Positions 41,679 to 54,290 of a stretch of 64,000 nt of DNA are shown here, in pieces. Each line of letters opens with the position of its first letter. Positions within the stretch are counted from its first letter, which is position 1. This DNA comes from Paramarasmius palmivorus (taxonomy: Eukaryota; Basidiomycota; Agaricomycetes; Agaricales; Marasmiaceae): the NCBI GenBank assembly GCA_037176845.1, contig JAYKXP010000072.1, forward strand, positions 124,001 through 188,000. Reading direction: 5' to 3'. The position numbers were made by a program, and so were the translations under genes. The notes under the pieces were generated by a model. It did no database searches, was not told the DNA's origin, and saw only the letters and a program-made list of their open reading frames with translations.

Positions 41679-43213
41679 CTCCGACGTCCGTCAATTACCT
41701 CTACCCAAGCCGGGTCCGACCACGATCCTCCTCACCACTCAAGACCACAGCTCTTCTCGTCAGCGAACAACGACCCGTCCGTTCCTCAACGTACCTCAAA
41801 CCACCCCAGTCGTCGAGCGCGTCTCTCAGCCGGCAGGCTCCACTCCTGTAACACAAACCGACTCTAGGGCCCTCGTACGGGGACGGAACCACGCTGAAAC
41901 TCAAAGTGGCAGGCAACAACCATCCATCGAGCCGGGACAAAGCGTCAGAATAGCAGCAGAAGCAACTAGACAGAAGCGGAAGGTGCGCAAACGACCATTC
42001 CACGTGCTCCTCTATCAACCGCGACCTCGACCTCTCAGCTACCATCACGGACTCTGCTTTCTACCAGTCAACCTGCGAATATTCAGGCGTCCACTAGCTA
42101 ACAATACGTCACCCCTACCTTCCTCGCTCCCGAGCGAAACACATGCACCGGAGTCTTGACAAAGCGACTTGCTTCCCAAACACCTGCTTCTCCAATACAT
42201 ACTCGAAGGGTCGAACAAAGAAAAGTAAACCAAGAACAGGCTTCACCGAGCCAACCGTCGGTCCCGCATAGGTCGAGACCAGACGTTTCCAGCCAAACCA
42301 AAATACAGCTCGTTTTTTACTTCTCAAACCGAGGACACGGACTGTCGACGTCGGCCAGGCCGAGCCACGAAACACGGATAAAATAAAACATAAGAATACA
42401 TAGATATACACAGATAAAATAAAACACAAGAATACATAAAATATAAGATATATCACACAGACTATACGAACCGCGTGCATCTCAGACTCTATCTGTCCAA
42501 CGACATTCCACACCACGGCGTGAGAAACGTGAGAAACACGCAGCCAAAAAAGGGAGGCATGGGAATTTCGAATAGAGGGCTTCAAGCCTCACACCGCCAA
42601 GGTCCCAGGTAAAGAACGAGTCCTCCATTACATTCCGAACTCGTAATTGACCCATGTTGTCCTCTCACCGGCCCGACCTAGCCCGGTACATATTGCGTGT
42701 GACAGGGACTGTTGCAGTCTTGGTCTTCTACCACCACCTCGTTTTCGGAGTTAGAACAACTGCTCACACCGAATCCAACGGATCTCATCAAACGATACAT
42801 CAGCGCTTAGCTAGGACGTCGAACCTTAACTAAGTCGTTGTCAGCACTCAACGACCCACACACCAGTTCCGACCAGTTCATAAATCGTCTTGCAGTCGTC
42901 AAGCGCCATTACGGGATCCCGCTTCAGAGATCCATATACGCCAGATCGCGCTGTCTGTCCCGGTAACCTTCTATCTGATTCGGAATCATTAGGTGATATG
43001 GTCCCCAAAAGACACAGTCTGGGTCTTGATATCCGGTTTCGCATTATCTTCTAAACTCACTAGCCTTGGCTCGTCCATCATGATATATTCTCAACTACAT
43101 CCCACTTCAAATAGTTTGCGTGAGATATTCGGATACGTGAGTTTTCTTACTAGTGGTACGCTGGATCTGTATTAACCCAGAATTCCAGTGAGTCCCCAAT
43201 CACTGTCGCCCAC
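41679..43213. other. A/C-rich DNA then ordinary intergenic DNA, no firm gene
   Basis: 41679-42560 continues the A/C-rich island interrupted by the retrotransposon. Long frames on both strands are probably compositional. A 36-bp unit starting GATAAAATAAAACA is repeated at about 42378 and 42414. From about 42600 the composition returns to normal and the stretch leads into the promoter of the old yellow enzyme gene. Confidence 0.5.
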
Positions 43214-44532
<1,319 letters not shown>

Positions 44533-44968
44533 TAGCACATCTGTTGGCGGTAACGAGGTACCTGTTACTTAATTGAACCATGCTCCCCGCATCGTTACTT
44601 CTCTTGAGTCTTTCTGGTCTGGGTGGTCTGAAAGATGTTGATTGTTTAGCTTGCTTGATAGGAACTATCAACCTTGTTTCTCGGCATTGTGTCTGTGAGC
44701 TTCTTTCCGATCCAAGAGCGGAAGTCCGTGATGGAGAATCAGATCGAGATGGCAAACATTGGCGCCGACTTTGAAAGAGTCATTTTCTGAGGATGGCTTC
44801 CCGAGGGCGACCGCACGAGCATTTTATTCCTTGATGATCATTACTGTAAGATGCGGCGCTCACCTGCTACCCTCCACTGAGTTCATAATTATAAACTACC
44901 CCTCGATATTGAGGTATTTAAGCTGAACTTGGACGACTCGTAATCTATCACCGTGGACGTTCCGCAAA

Positions 44969-47915
44969 ATGGCGCCGAACGGAGCCGGCCGCTTCAATAT
45001 CCCACGGATCACTGTCCTGTTGACAGTGTTTCTCTTGAATCTCCTCTCATCTCATGCACTTGAACAGTGCAGTCCTCCAATTCCACCCATTGCATCGCCA
45101 CCCTCATCAATTAACCTGTGGGCCTCGTTGACTGTCTTAGAGACAACAAAAATTCAAGAATGGCTGGAAGCACCGGCACAAAACCTCAATCTCACCAGAG
45201 CAGCTCAATCCACGTTCTCCGACAATGTCATCTTCCTCATCGAATCTCACTATCCGACCAAAGCAGATGCTCTCGCTCACCTATCTGCTCCAGACACCGT
45301 CAGACCACCCGACCGTTATGCAAGGGTCACCATTCACCATGGCGCCGCCAAGGAACCCGTTATCAATGATTATCTCGTCGGACCGTTACCAGTTGGCCCA
45401 CAGACCACGATGCGTCCTCTAACCGAAATATACCACCGAGATATTCCTTACAATGCCCGAGGCTTCATAGACCTAGTCACGGATTTTGGCGCGGTCTTTC
45501 AACAATTCACTCCAGAGTTAGTAGGCGCAATTGAGGTACGTGATGTTCTGGTATCGGAGTCACGCCATTTTAACGTATCCACATCAGGATCTTTTCAATG
45601 CAACTTTCCGAGGCGGCGAAGATGATACACTCACCGCTGGTGGGAGTGGTCCGTACGGCTTCGACGGTACCTTCAGACGCCTTTGGATCTTTTGGAAAAG
45701 ACTAGTGCCCGGGTCTTGGCTCCATCCTCTCAATTTTTTCAATTACTTCGACATCAGTGGAACCGACCCCTCACAATGGAAGCTTTTGAAGGTATTTCAA
45801 TCATCTTCCTCATGCTCTCCATAGGTTTATTCGTCCCACAGATCGTCTATAACGACCAACTATTCAATTCGACGGAAGATTTCCTTGGTGCATATTCGAA
45901 CGGCAGTCTGTCACGCCCTCCAGCCTTCACTGGGGATCCATCATGGAGTAGCCGCAAACGCGTTGGCCCGATACGGGATTTAGACCACCTCCCGGGTCCA
46001 CGCTCTGTTTCGTTTGCAGGATTGAGGTTCCGGGTTGACAAAGAGAAGCAGTATATCACCTGGATGGGCTGGGGAATGTATCTTGGATTCGATAGGGATA
46101 TGGGACTCAGTCTGTGGGATATAAGGTTCAAAGGCGAGAGAATAATCTATCAGGTCTGCATGATTTTCGACTATGATTACAATCCGCGCTTACAGGTCCT
46201 TTAGCTCGCCCCCCAGGATGCTGTCACCCAATATGGTGAGTTCCTTGTCGCGGTATTCATCGACATGCCTGATTGAGGGTTGATCCAGCTGGAAATGACC
46301 CTATGCAATCAACGTCGGCTTTTCTTGATCGTTACTTTGGTATGGGATCGGACGTACGAGACATGCTTCCCGGATACGATTGCCCTGTCGAGGCCGTTTA
46401 TTTACCTGCTACTACACGAACACCCCTTGGGAGTACTACGATCGAGAAAGCTATCTGTATCTTTGAACAAGATACTGGAAGGCCTATTACCAGGCACGCA
46501 GGCGACATCGACGGGGAGTTTGGCGCGGTGAAGGGATACGTCTTAGTTGTACGAAGCATTACAACCGTTGGCAAGTTGGTACCATTCTATATCTACGATG
46601 TTATTTCACACTGACAGTTGGCCACTCCTCACGTAGCTACGATTATAGTGAGTCATCTCTTTCCACCTACGAGACACCATGAATGACGAACCATGTTCTG
46701 AAGTGGTACTTGTTTCGTTTTATGAGTTGTCAGGCTTCTTTGACCAAAGGAATAGTTCGACTACATGTTCCATTTCGACGGAACCATTGAGGTTCGTGTG
46801 TCGGCTTCAGGTTATCTGCAAGGTGGATACTGGGAACCCAAGAACGGACCATATGGCACCAAAATACATGATGTCTCCAGTGAGTTATCACCCCATCAAA
46901 AACCCTTCATCTAAATTCTCCACGCTTTTCCAGTGGGCGTTCTTCACGACCATGTCATCAACTTCAAGTAGAGATCTTTTCAATCGTTTACAAGCCTGGG
47001 TTAATCAATTTCCTCACCAGGGTCGATCTTGATATTGTCGGGCAAGAAAACAGTCTTTTGGAAACTACCACCAGCCAGGAAGAAGTCCAGCAGCCCTGGT
47101 TCGACGACGACTGGGGTAGTACCGTGATTCAGCAAAGGATCAACAGGCGTTTCATTCAAAGCGAGGATGAGGCATTACTCAAATACCCTTCGAATTTCCA
47201 AGGCCACTACGCTATTGTCAATCAAGAAGCTAGGAATACATGGGGAAATGCACGCGGATATGTGATTCATCCCGGTTACAGTCCCATCCATAATGTAAAT
47301 TCAAGTACATTACTGAACCGCTCGGCGATGCTGACCCTTCGGCAGACAGTCGTGGGATCCAAACGTCTTTTGGAGAACGCTAACTGGGCTCGATATAACT
47401 TGGCCGTGTCTCAACGAAAAGAGAGCGAGCCATCGTCAAGTTCTATGTGGAACATGAATCTACCGGGGAACCCTGTTGTCAACTTCCACAAGTTCTTTGA
47501 CGGAGAAAGTCTCAACCAGACTGATTTGGTCATGTGGATAAATGTTGGCATGCATCACCTCGTAAGTGGCCTTCATGAGCAGCAACATTCGGTATTGATA
47601 GCCTCGCCTCCAGCCCACAGCTGAAGATTCACCGAACACGAAAACAAACATTGCAGCGTCAAGGCGAGACATTTCATTTCTCTCGGCCGACGAGTGATAC
47701 TCATTCTCCTCAGCTTTATCCTGACACCACTCAACTACTTCGACTACGACGTGTCAATGGAGTCCGCCAATGCCATCGTTCTGTCCGCTCCTGAACAGAC
47801 CGGAGACCCATACGGATTCGATGACTACGGCGTCAAACAGGACTTTACCTGCATTCCGTATTCTCCTGAGCCTTTCGAGTATCATCCCTTGCCAGCCGTC
47901 GGTTCAGATGCATGA
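44969..47915 (+). CDS. Secreted copper amine oxidase
   Basis: A signal peptide (ITVLLTVFLLNLLSSHAL) starts a protein of about 790 residues in eleven exons: 44969-45535, 45588-45791, 45842-46153, 46205-46235, 46289-46574, 46637-46647, 46756-46879, 46934-46967, 47021-47561, 47614-47663 and 47714-47915. Landmarks are YFDISGTDPSQWKLLK, GLSLWDIRFKGERIIYQLAP, FLDRYFGMG (region of the catalytic Asp), NYDY with Tyr468 as topaquinone precursor, and copper ligands in LHDHVIN and MHHLPTAED. The enzyme oxidises primary amines to aldehydes, ammonia and hydrogen peroxide outside the cell. One intron (47664-47713) has a GC..AG boundary. The 46647/46756 junction right after NYDY does not keep the frame with canonical ends, so a lesion or unusual splice is possible there. 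Confidence 0.88.
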
Positions 47916-48248
47916 TGATGATACAGAGAAGGAGAGTGCTGTGGGATAACTAGATTTCTACATATAGCTATACTAGTATCATACGTCCGAAAAGTCAGAA
48001 GCACAAATCTGCGTTGTTCCATCGTCCAGGCTCTGGCTGAGCGTGTCTCTCGTTACTAATTCAACGTTGATACCCGTATATCTGCGGGGAGCCGTGCTCA
48101 TGAATCAACTTGATTCTTGACGAGAAGGCATAATCTTGCATGGTGTAGCGAATTGGTCGTAAAATCGTTCCTCATGAAGCAATCGGAAAAGAGCTAGCAA
48201 TGGGCGGTTAGGGTTAGGCGTTAGGTGTCGGGGATTCGGGTTGGGGGT
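47916..48248. other. Intergenic with a short telomere-like motif
   Basis: Contains GGTTAGGGTTAGGCGTTAGG at about 48206-48225, two to three degenerate TTAGGG units. Otherwise nothing is recognised. Confidence 0.5.
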
Positions 48249-48729
48249 TCAGTGTTCAAAGAACTCGTCTGCCCATTCAAAAGGAACTTCCTTGTCTCGT
48301 TGTGAGAGATTTGCCCAGCTGAGGTCCTCCATCGCCTGTGGTTCTTCGTGCACGATTGATGGTTGTTCGTGATGAAACGATGGAGTTCGAGACGAGAACG
48401 GGCGGTAAAATGCCCGATCCCTTTCGAGCAGGTAAAGCAGGTGGTGTCGAACCTTGACGAGAAGGTAAAGCAAGCGGCGTAGATCCTTGGCGAGACGGTA
48501 ATGCAGGGGGTAATTCCGAGATGGCAAAGAGCCTTGACGACGGCAATAGTAAAGGAGGTCTAGTCGATCGTATAATGGGTGGGAGTCCACCACCAGAGCC
48601 CCCAGATGCACCAGAAGCCATAGATAGACTAGACATGGCTGAAGGGTGGTGGTGGTGGAAGAGGTGCCTCCTTGCGTTTGGTCCACGAATTCGCTCGAGG
48701 TGATGGTGAAGGTGGCGGTCCCTCGCCAT
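48249..48729 (-). CDS. Low-complexity protein with LPSRQGSTP repeats (hypothetical)
   Basis: The frame from 48729 to 48277 starts MARDRHLHHHLERIRG, has a Ser/Gly-rich part (SSLSMASGASGGSGGGLPPI) and three imperfect tandem units of LPSRQGSTPxA encoded by about 36-bp DNA repeats (48425-48520). A second frame ending at 48249 has a plausible acidic C-terminus (EEPQAMEDLSWANLSQRDKE), so an intron or frame shift may join them. No domain is recognised. The gene is plausible but the model is uncertain. Confidence 0.4.
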
Positions 48730-49612
48730 TATACGGATTCCAGTTTGTCTTCTTTAGAGGAACACTAACAAAACATCGGGAAGATACTGAGAAAGCTTTG
48801 AACGGCACCTTGAGTTCCGATCCCGAACATTTTGCACCTTTGTAACATAGGCATCTTTAGCTTTCACTGCCTTTCCCTGAGTTCTGCAACTAGATTTTGT
48901 CGTCAAAAGATATCGTCAGGAATACAAGGATAATTCCACTGACATGAAGGCATGATGATGGGTGCTGCGCCTGGCAGAGATGGTTGGTTTTGCCTGCCGA
49001 TTCCAACGTTACGTTGGTTCTCTTCACTGTGACTCACCACCAAGAAAGCCTCTCGGGTAAGCTATTCTTGAGAAAGAAGCATTGCACATCTCTCGAGTCT
49101 CACAGAAACATAGGTGTATTTTTAGACATCTTTTGGGGCATATGTAGGCCAGCCATCGTGACGACAACAGCACCTGCGAACCTGGATCCAAGGAATACCA
49201 GAGCTCAACGCTTCTCACCCTTCGTCATGCAATCATCTAGGCACTTCTGTGGCATCAGCTGGCCAATAAACCCCAAGACAATGCAGGAACTAGATTCACA
49301 TGAATGTTGAAGGAACGCGAGGAATCGTTAGGAACAACTTGGACTGCACATCGCCGACAGCTCTGAAAGTCCACACCTGAGGAACCTGGATGGATAGCGT
49401 TTAAATGGTATTACTGCGATGCTACGGAAACAATTTTGACAATTTCGGACTGAATGTTGAGCAGGCAGATATTTCCGAATTTCACTCGTCGGAATAGGAA
49501 TACCCGACAAGCGGCTGGTTTCTCAAACTCGATGCCAGTGATGCAAAGAAAACCGTGGAGGATATAAAGTAAACGCGATGGCTCTCCTCGTCACTCCTCG
49601 TGTCCTGCGATT
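48730..49612. other. Intergenic, nothing recognised
   Basis: About 880 bp between divergent genes with only short frames. It probably contains the promoter of the secreted protein starting at 49613. Confidence 0.45.
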
Positions 49613-50758
49613 ATGTGGTTTTCCGGCATATTTTTCCTCTGGATATTCTTCGTCACATTCCCGGTCCTTGAAACGCGCTCCCAAGGCAACATACCTGTAG
49701 CTCCAGCGTAAGTGTACTACTTTGACAACGCCAAGTCTACATACTCAAAACATTCCAGACCGTGGCTACTCGATGTCGCTGAAGGATACATTTTCATCGT
49801 CCCATCCCCTCTCGCAAGCTCGCTAATACCTCACGGGGCCTTTGATCCTTTGGAGGAAGACGTTCTGAGGAAAACCGGTGTAATGGTTCCCGACGTTGGG
49901 TTGATTATGGTGAGTCAACGCAATTACCCTGAAGTGCCCCAGCGAATGACGAGTATTTCGGAATGTGTAGATCGTCCGATACTCCGCAAGTCCTGCAGGT
50001 TCCTGTGAGTTAAATTCCAAAGCACCCTTGGCAATCGTTTAGAAGATTTGGCATACATTCTAGATGATGAGCTTATCTATATACCGGGAAGATGGGTGTA
50101 CAAGGGTGGACAGGATGGCTTTAGGATCACGAGAATCGTCGTCAGCACAGATGCTTCTGTGTACAATGGTGAGGTCAATCCCCTTTGTATTAGGACTTGC
50201 ACTCATCGCTTCTTCCAGGCCGCATAAATTGGAATATCCCAAGTGAGTATATCCCTGTTTAGGCTACCATGAAAAGGCGCTCACGCATATAAAAGAACAC
50301 CGTGCCAACTTCGACTTCAAGAAAGAAGGTCTTGCCACAACGATCTCGGTTTCCGACCCCGATGGAGATGGAAAGCCATTCTTCAGTGCCAAGATTCTTC
50401 CAACATCGGCTGATATCCCACTCGAACTCAACACCACGTTCCTCTCTGGCTACACGACCTTGATTCAACCACCATTCCCTGGCGATCCGAGTGACCCTGC
50501 TGAGGTAGCGACGGAAACATGGAAGGAAACAAGGATCTCAGGTAATAAACCCTTTTTGTCACGTATGAACGGTTTATATTAAGTCACTTCTCAGCCAAAT
50601 CGCAATCTCTCTCCGCCGTGCTCATTTCTGGAAGCTTGTCAGGGGGAAAGATAGGCGACGGAGAAGGTTTCCCGGATGTTGTTCCTCTCATACCGGTTGG
50701 CGTCAAACTCACTGGCCAGCTAGACTTTCCGGTGTCTATTGAATACGACACACTTTGA
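49613..50758 (+). CDS. Secreted acetoacetate-decarboxylase-like protein
   Basis: Seven exons (49613-49707, 49759-49909, 49971-50004, 50064-50168, 50219-50242, 50296-50541, 50595-50758) join in frame to 272 residues. A hydrophobic signal peptide (WFSGIFFLWIFFVTFPVL) comes first. Landmarks of the fungal family follow: PWLLDVAEGYIFIVPSPL, VRYSASPAGSYDELIYIPG, FRITRIVVSTDASVYNGRIN, WNIPKHRANFDF and EGFPDVVPLIPVGVKLTGQL. The fold resembles acetoacetate decarboxylase, but fungal secreted members have no established reaction and the catalytic Lys is not evident here. A partial broken copy lies at 53450-53988. Confidence 0.8.
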
Positions 50759-51510
50759 TACCCTGTCGTCATTCAATGTCTAACTTAGCTTTGAAATGCA
50801 TCTAGGTCTTGTTCAGTTACTGACCATACTTGTGGTCATCGATGATCGCTGAATAATCGTGAAATCTCATTTCTACAAAGCAGTAGCCACAAAGCAAGGC
50901 AGGAGCTCCGTGCCATGGGCTTTGTCGAGAAAATGAGGAGGAAGTTCCAACGCGGCCATGGATAACCCTGTCTCGCTCAAATACGACGCTTTTTACGAGG
51001 ACCCATGGTCATGGACGATGAGATCGTTCGGAAATTCTGGAAAAAAGGCGACTCTTTTTCCAAACCGATGTAACGGCCACCCAAAATCAGCACGAATTTT
51101 CCCTCGAGGTGGACACTCGTCGGCACATTCTTGTCTGAACGCTCCTTTTTTATGATGCTTCCGGACCTATCTACCAAACAGGAAAGGCATCAGTCACTGT
51201 GGGCGATCGTGCGCTGAAACAGCCTTGCTCAGATCAATATTATCAACGGGTTCCTAGCTGAATGTGTGTCCAGGTGTGTCCAGGTGTGTCCCTGCCAATA
51301 ACAAACATACCGGGTTGAAGTAAATTCATAAAGAGGCATATTATTTTATGGAAATGCGATGATACGGGTGCAATTTTGAACCACATTTTTCTCACCCTTT
51401 GGTCGTACATACTCACAATTCCTCATGCAGGCTTAAAATGTGACTGTTGCATGCATGGTTTTCTTCGTGCATCTGCTTTCTCCACCTCCACGGTTTCACT
51501 ATCCCCTTCC
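50759..51510. other. Intergenic with a short tandem repeat
   Basis: A 10-bp unit GTGTGTCCAG occurs about three times at 51262-51290. A frame with DDEIVRKFWKKGDSF near 51015-51060 may be a gene fragment but is unassigned. The end of the stretch holds the promoter of the hydrolase gene. Confidence 0.4.
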
Positions 51511-52822
51511 ATGATGTACTCCTACCGTCATCAACCCGTCAAGTCTCTCTATGTTATCGTGGGGGGCTTTTGGCTCTTGTTGCGTATACCATTTTGGGTA
51601 ACCCGCAACTTGCTACCTACTTGGCGTCCCCGTCGCAATTGGTCCCTCCTTCGTTCATTTATAGTTGCGCTTGTGGATGCTGCTGTCGCTATCATGACGG
51701 AAACATCCCCTCCTGCTCCGGAGCAGCTCGACAAGTTAGCGAAAACTCCTGGGTTTTCCTGGGTCGAACCCGTCCCTACAGAGCTGATCGTTGGCGACAT
51801 TAAACGGTTCGCAGAAATGAATGATGTACAAGCTGCACGGGCGGGTGGCTTCTGGTATGGTCCGAAGGGCGTAGATAGCTCACTGGGCCAAGCAGCTAAA
51901 CCGGGAGAGAAAGTTCTTTATCTCTTTCACGGTACGTCAGTCTCTCTACTTTAAATCCTTCCGAAACTCATATTCGTCTAATGCAGGTGGTGGTTTTGTT
52001 GTAAGTACATTGTGGCGACCCTCTTACTTATCACTAAGTAACATGGTGTAGATGGGCAGTGCTTCACCTTCGTTCAGTCCTACAGCTACCATTGCAAAGG
52101 GACTCTTGGAGCATGCATCAGGATTTTCTCGTCTCTTCGCTCTGGAGTATCGTCTTGCATCAGGCCCCCCGCTTCCAATCTCGAACCCATTCCCGGCATG
52201 TTTTTTAGACGTCCTTGCTGGCTACTATTATTTGGTGCATACCCTTCATTTCGCTCCGGAGAATATCATTGTTGCAGGTGACTCTGCTGGTGGTGTACTG
52301 GCATATCAGCTAGTCCGTTACTGTACAACCTACGGTGACAGCGAGGGATGTTCTGGCCGTCTTCCATCGCCACTAGGCCTTCTCCTTCTATCGCCCTCTG
52401 TCGACGCCTCCCTTCATCCCGTACCTGGCACCAGCATGGTTACCAATAGGCGCTCAGATTATACGGGTGCATGGTTCGATACCCGTTACTCTGTCTTTGC
52501 GCTGATGGGAAAAGCCCTGAAAGAGTCGGATATTGACCGTCCGTGGTTCTCTCCGGGGTCCAAGGTATATTCAGACGATGATGAAGGTATTAAGGGAGTT
52601 TTCACGCGATTCCCGAAGACTATGATAGTCGCGGGTGAGGCTGAAATGAGTAGAGATTGCATGCGTGTACTTCGAGACCGGATGGAGAGGGAAATGGGCA
52701 AAGAGAAGGTCGTATACGCTGAGATAGATGACGCACCCCACGACTTCCTTGGATCGACCATTTGGGAGCCAGAGCGCACCATCGCGCTGGAAGAAATTGC
52801 GAAATGGGTCGCAAAACTTTGA
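51511..52822 (+). CDS. HSL-type alpha/beta hydrolase (esterase/lipase)
   Basis: Three exons (51511-51931, 51987-52000, 52052-52822) give 401 residues. The middle exon is only 14 nt and encodes the end of the oxyanion-hole motif HGGGFV. A hydrophobic N-terminal helix (SLYVIVGGFWLLLRIPFWV) suggests membrane association. The nucleophile elbow is VAGDSAGGVL (Ser223). The acidic residue is probably in AGEAEMSRDCM, and the His is in DAPHDFLG (about His375). The HGGG and GDSAGG motifs place it in the hormone-sensitive lipase family. It should hydrolyse carboxylic esters; the substrate is unknown. The start was chosen at the first of two adjacent Met codons that directly precede the anchor helix. Confidence 0.88.
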
Positions 52823-53449
52823 AATCTCACAATTGGGTTGTTGATTCCTTTGTCAGTACGAGTCCAGAAGACGATTGTTGTTGTTGTTGTTTTTTGTGCG
52901 CTTATAGGGTGGGAATGAGAATGTTTTTCCTTTTTTGTTACCGCCATGTGGATACTATGTCAACTGGTTTGCACGTCGGACGTTCAAGTTCTGAACTTCG
53001 GCTTGCATTGGAGTCCTTCTCATCGACTGTTTGTTTACCCCGCAGTGGGCCTGGGACGTGTCAGCTTTGGCTGACGACGAGCAGGCTTGTTGTTTCAACT
53101 GCTGAATTGATGTTGAGACGAAGCCCGCATGCATGCTCAGTGGAGCGCAAAGATTCGACGGTTCGTCCTCAGTTTTAGGTCAAATTCAGCCACTTCTGAT
53201 TTTTTCGAAGCCAGCTCTCCACCAGCGACCACGCCACTGTGTTCAAAAAGGAAACCTACGTGATTCTTTCGCTCTATGGATTGCGGAGACAGGTGTGCTT
53301 GATAATTTCAAGGAAGGCGTGTCTCAAGCTTTTTCACCACTAGGGGGCAAGGGACAACGACTTTAGCGTCTGACCTTAGCCAAACCAAGCACTCCACCAA
53401 AAAAGAGTTATTTCACCATTGCTATCATTAACCCGTGTACCAAATAGGA
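52823..53449. other. Intergenic, nothing recognised
   Basis: About 630 bp including the 3' UTR of the hydrolase (a TTGTTG run near 52876). The open frames here carry no known motif. Confidence 0.45.
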
Positions 53450-53988
53450 ATCTGTTTAGGCTACCATGAAAAGCCGCTCACGCGCATAAAAGCCAACTTC
53501 GACTTCTAGAAAGACGGTCTTGCCACGACGATCTTGGTTTCTTCGACCCCAATGGAGGTGGAAAGCCACTCTTCAGCGCCAAGGTCCTTCCAACATCGGC
53601 TGATATCCCACTCCGAACTCAACACCACATTCCTCTCTGGCTACACGACCTTGATTCAACTACCATTCCCTGGCGATCCGAGTGACCCTTCCCATCTAAA
53701 CGCCCATGACTCCCAGGCGATTTGACCGAAATCGCTTCAACTTCGGGGAAACATGGAATCTCAGGTAATGAACTCTTTTTTGTCGCATACGAATGGTTTA
53801 TATTAAGTCTCTTCTCAGACAAATCGCAATCTCGCAATCTCTCTCGGCCGTGCTCATTTCTGGAAGCTTGTCAGGGGGCAAGATAGACGCGGGAAAGGTT
53901 TCCCGGATATCGTTCCTCTTATACTGGCTGGCGTCAAACTCACTGGCCAGCTAGACCTCCCGGTGTCTGTTGAATACGACGCACTTTA
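53450..53988 (+). pseudogene. Broken copy of the acetoacetate-decarboxylase-like gene
   Basis: This DNA closely matches 50250-50758: GTTTAGGCTACCATGAAAAG, TTCCAACATCGGCTGATATC, CTGGCTACACGACCTTGATT, GGAAGCTTGTCAGGGG. It covers only the last two exons and the preceding intron. A TAG interrupts NFDF, an extra C shifts the frame at ATCCCACTCCGAACTC, and other small indels follow. Exons 1-5 are absent. It is a truncated duplicate about 3.2 kb downstream of the intact gene. Confidence 0.85.
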
Positions 53989-54290
53989 GTACCCTGTCGT
54001 CATTCAATGTCTAACTTAGCTTTGAAATCCAGGTCTTGTTCAGTTACCGACCCTAATTGTGGACATCGACGATCACCGGACGATCGTGAAATCACTATTT
54101 TTCAAACTCGTTTCATACTACCGTTCTGAGGGTAACGATTGACAGCTACTACGACGCATGCCCAGTTCTTTTTTATATCAACGTTCATCTTGACCTACCA
54201 CCACCTTCGTTTTCAGGGCTTCTACCTACTTACGCTCCCTTTCCCAGTCTGGACATTTCGCTCTTTTCCTTCTAAAATCAGGGATTCCCT

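Noticed and set aside
41701..42585. Overlapping long frames on both strands right of the retrotransposon
   Set aside because: Compositional by-products of the A/C-rich island; no family similarity seen.
52829..53366. Plus-strand frames downstream of the hydrolase
   Set aside because: They begin in the 3' UTR and show no domain.
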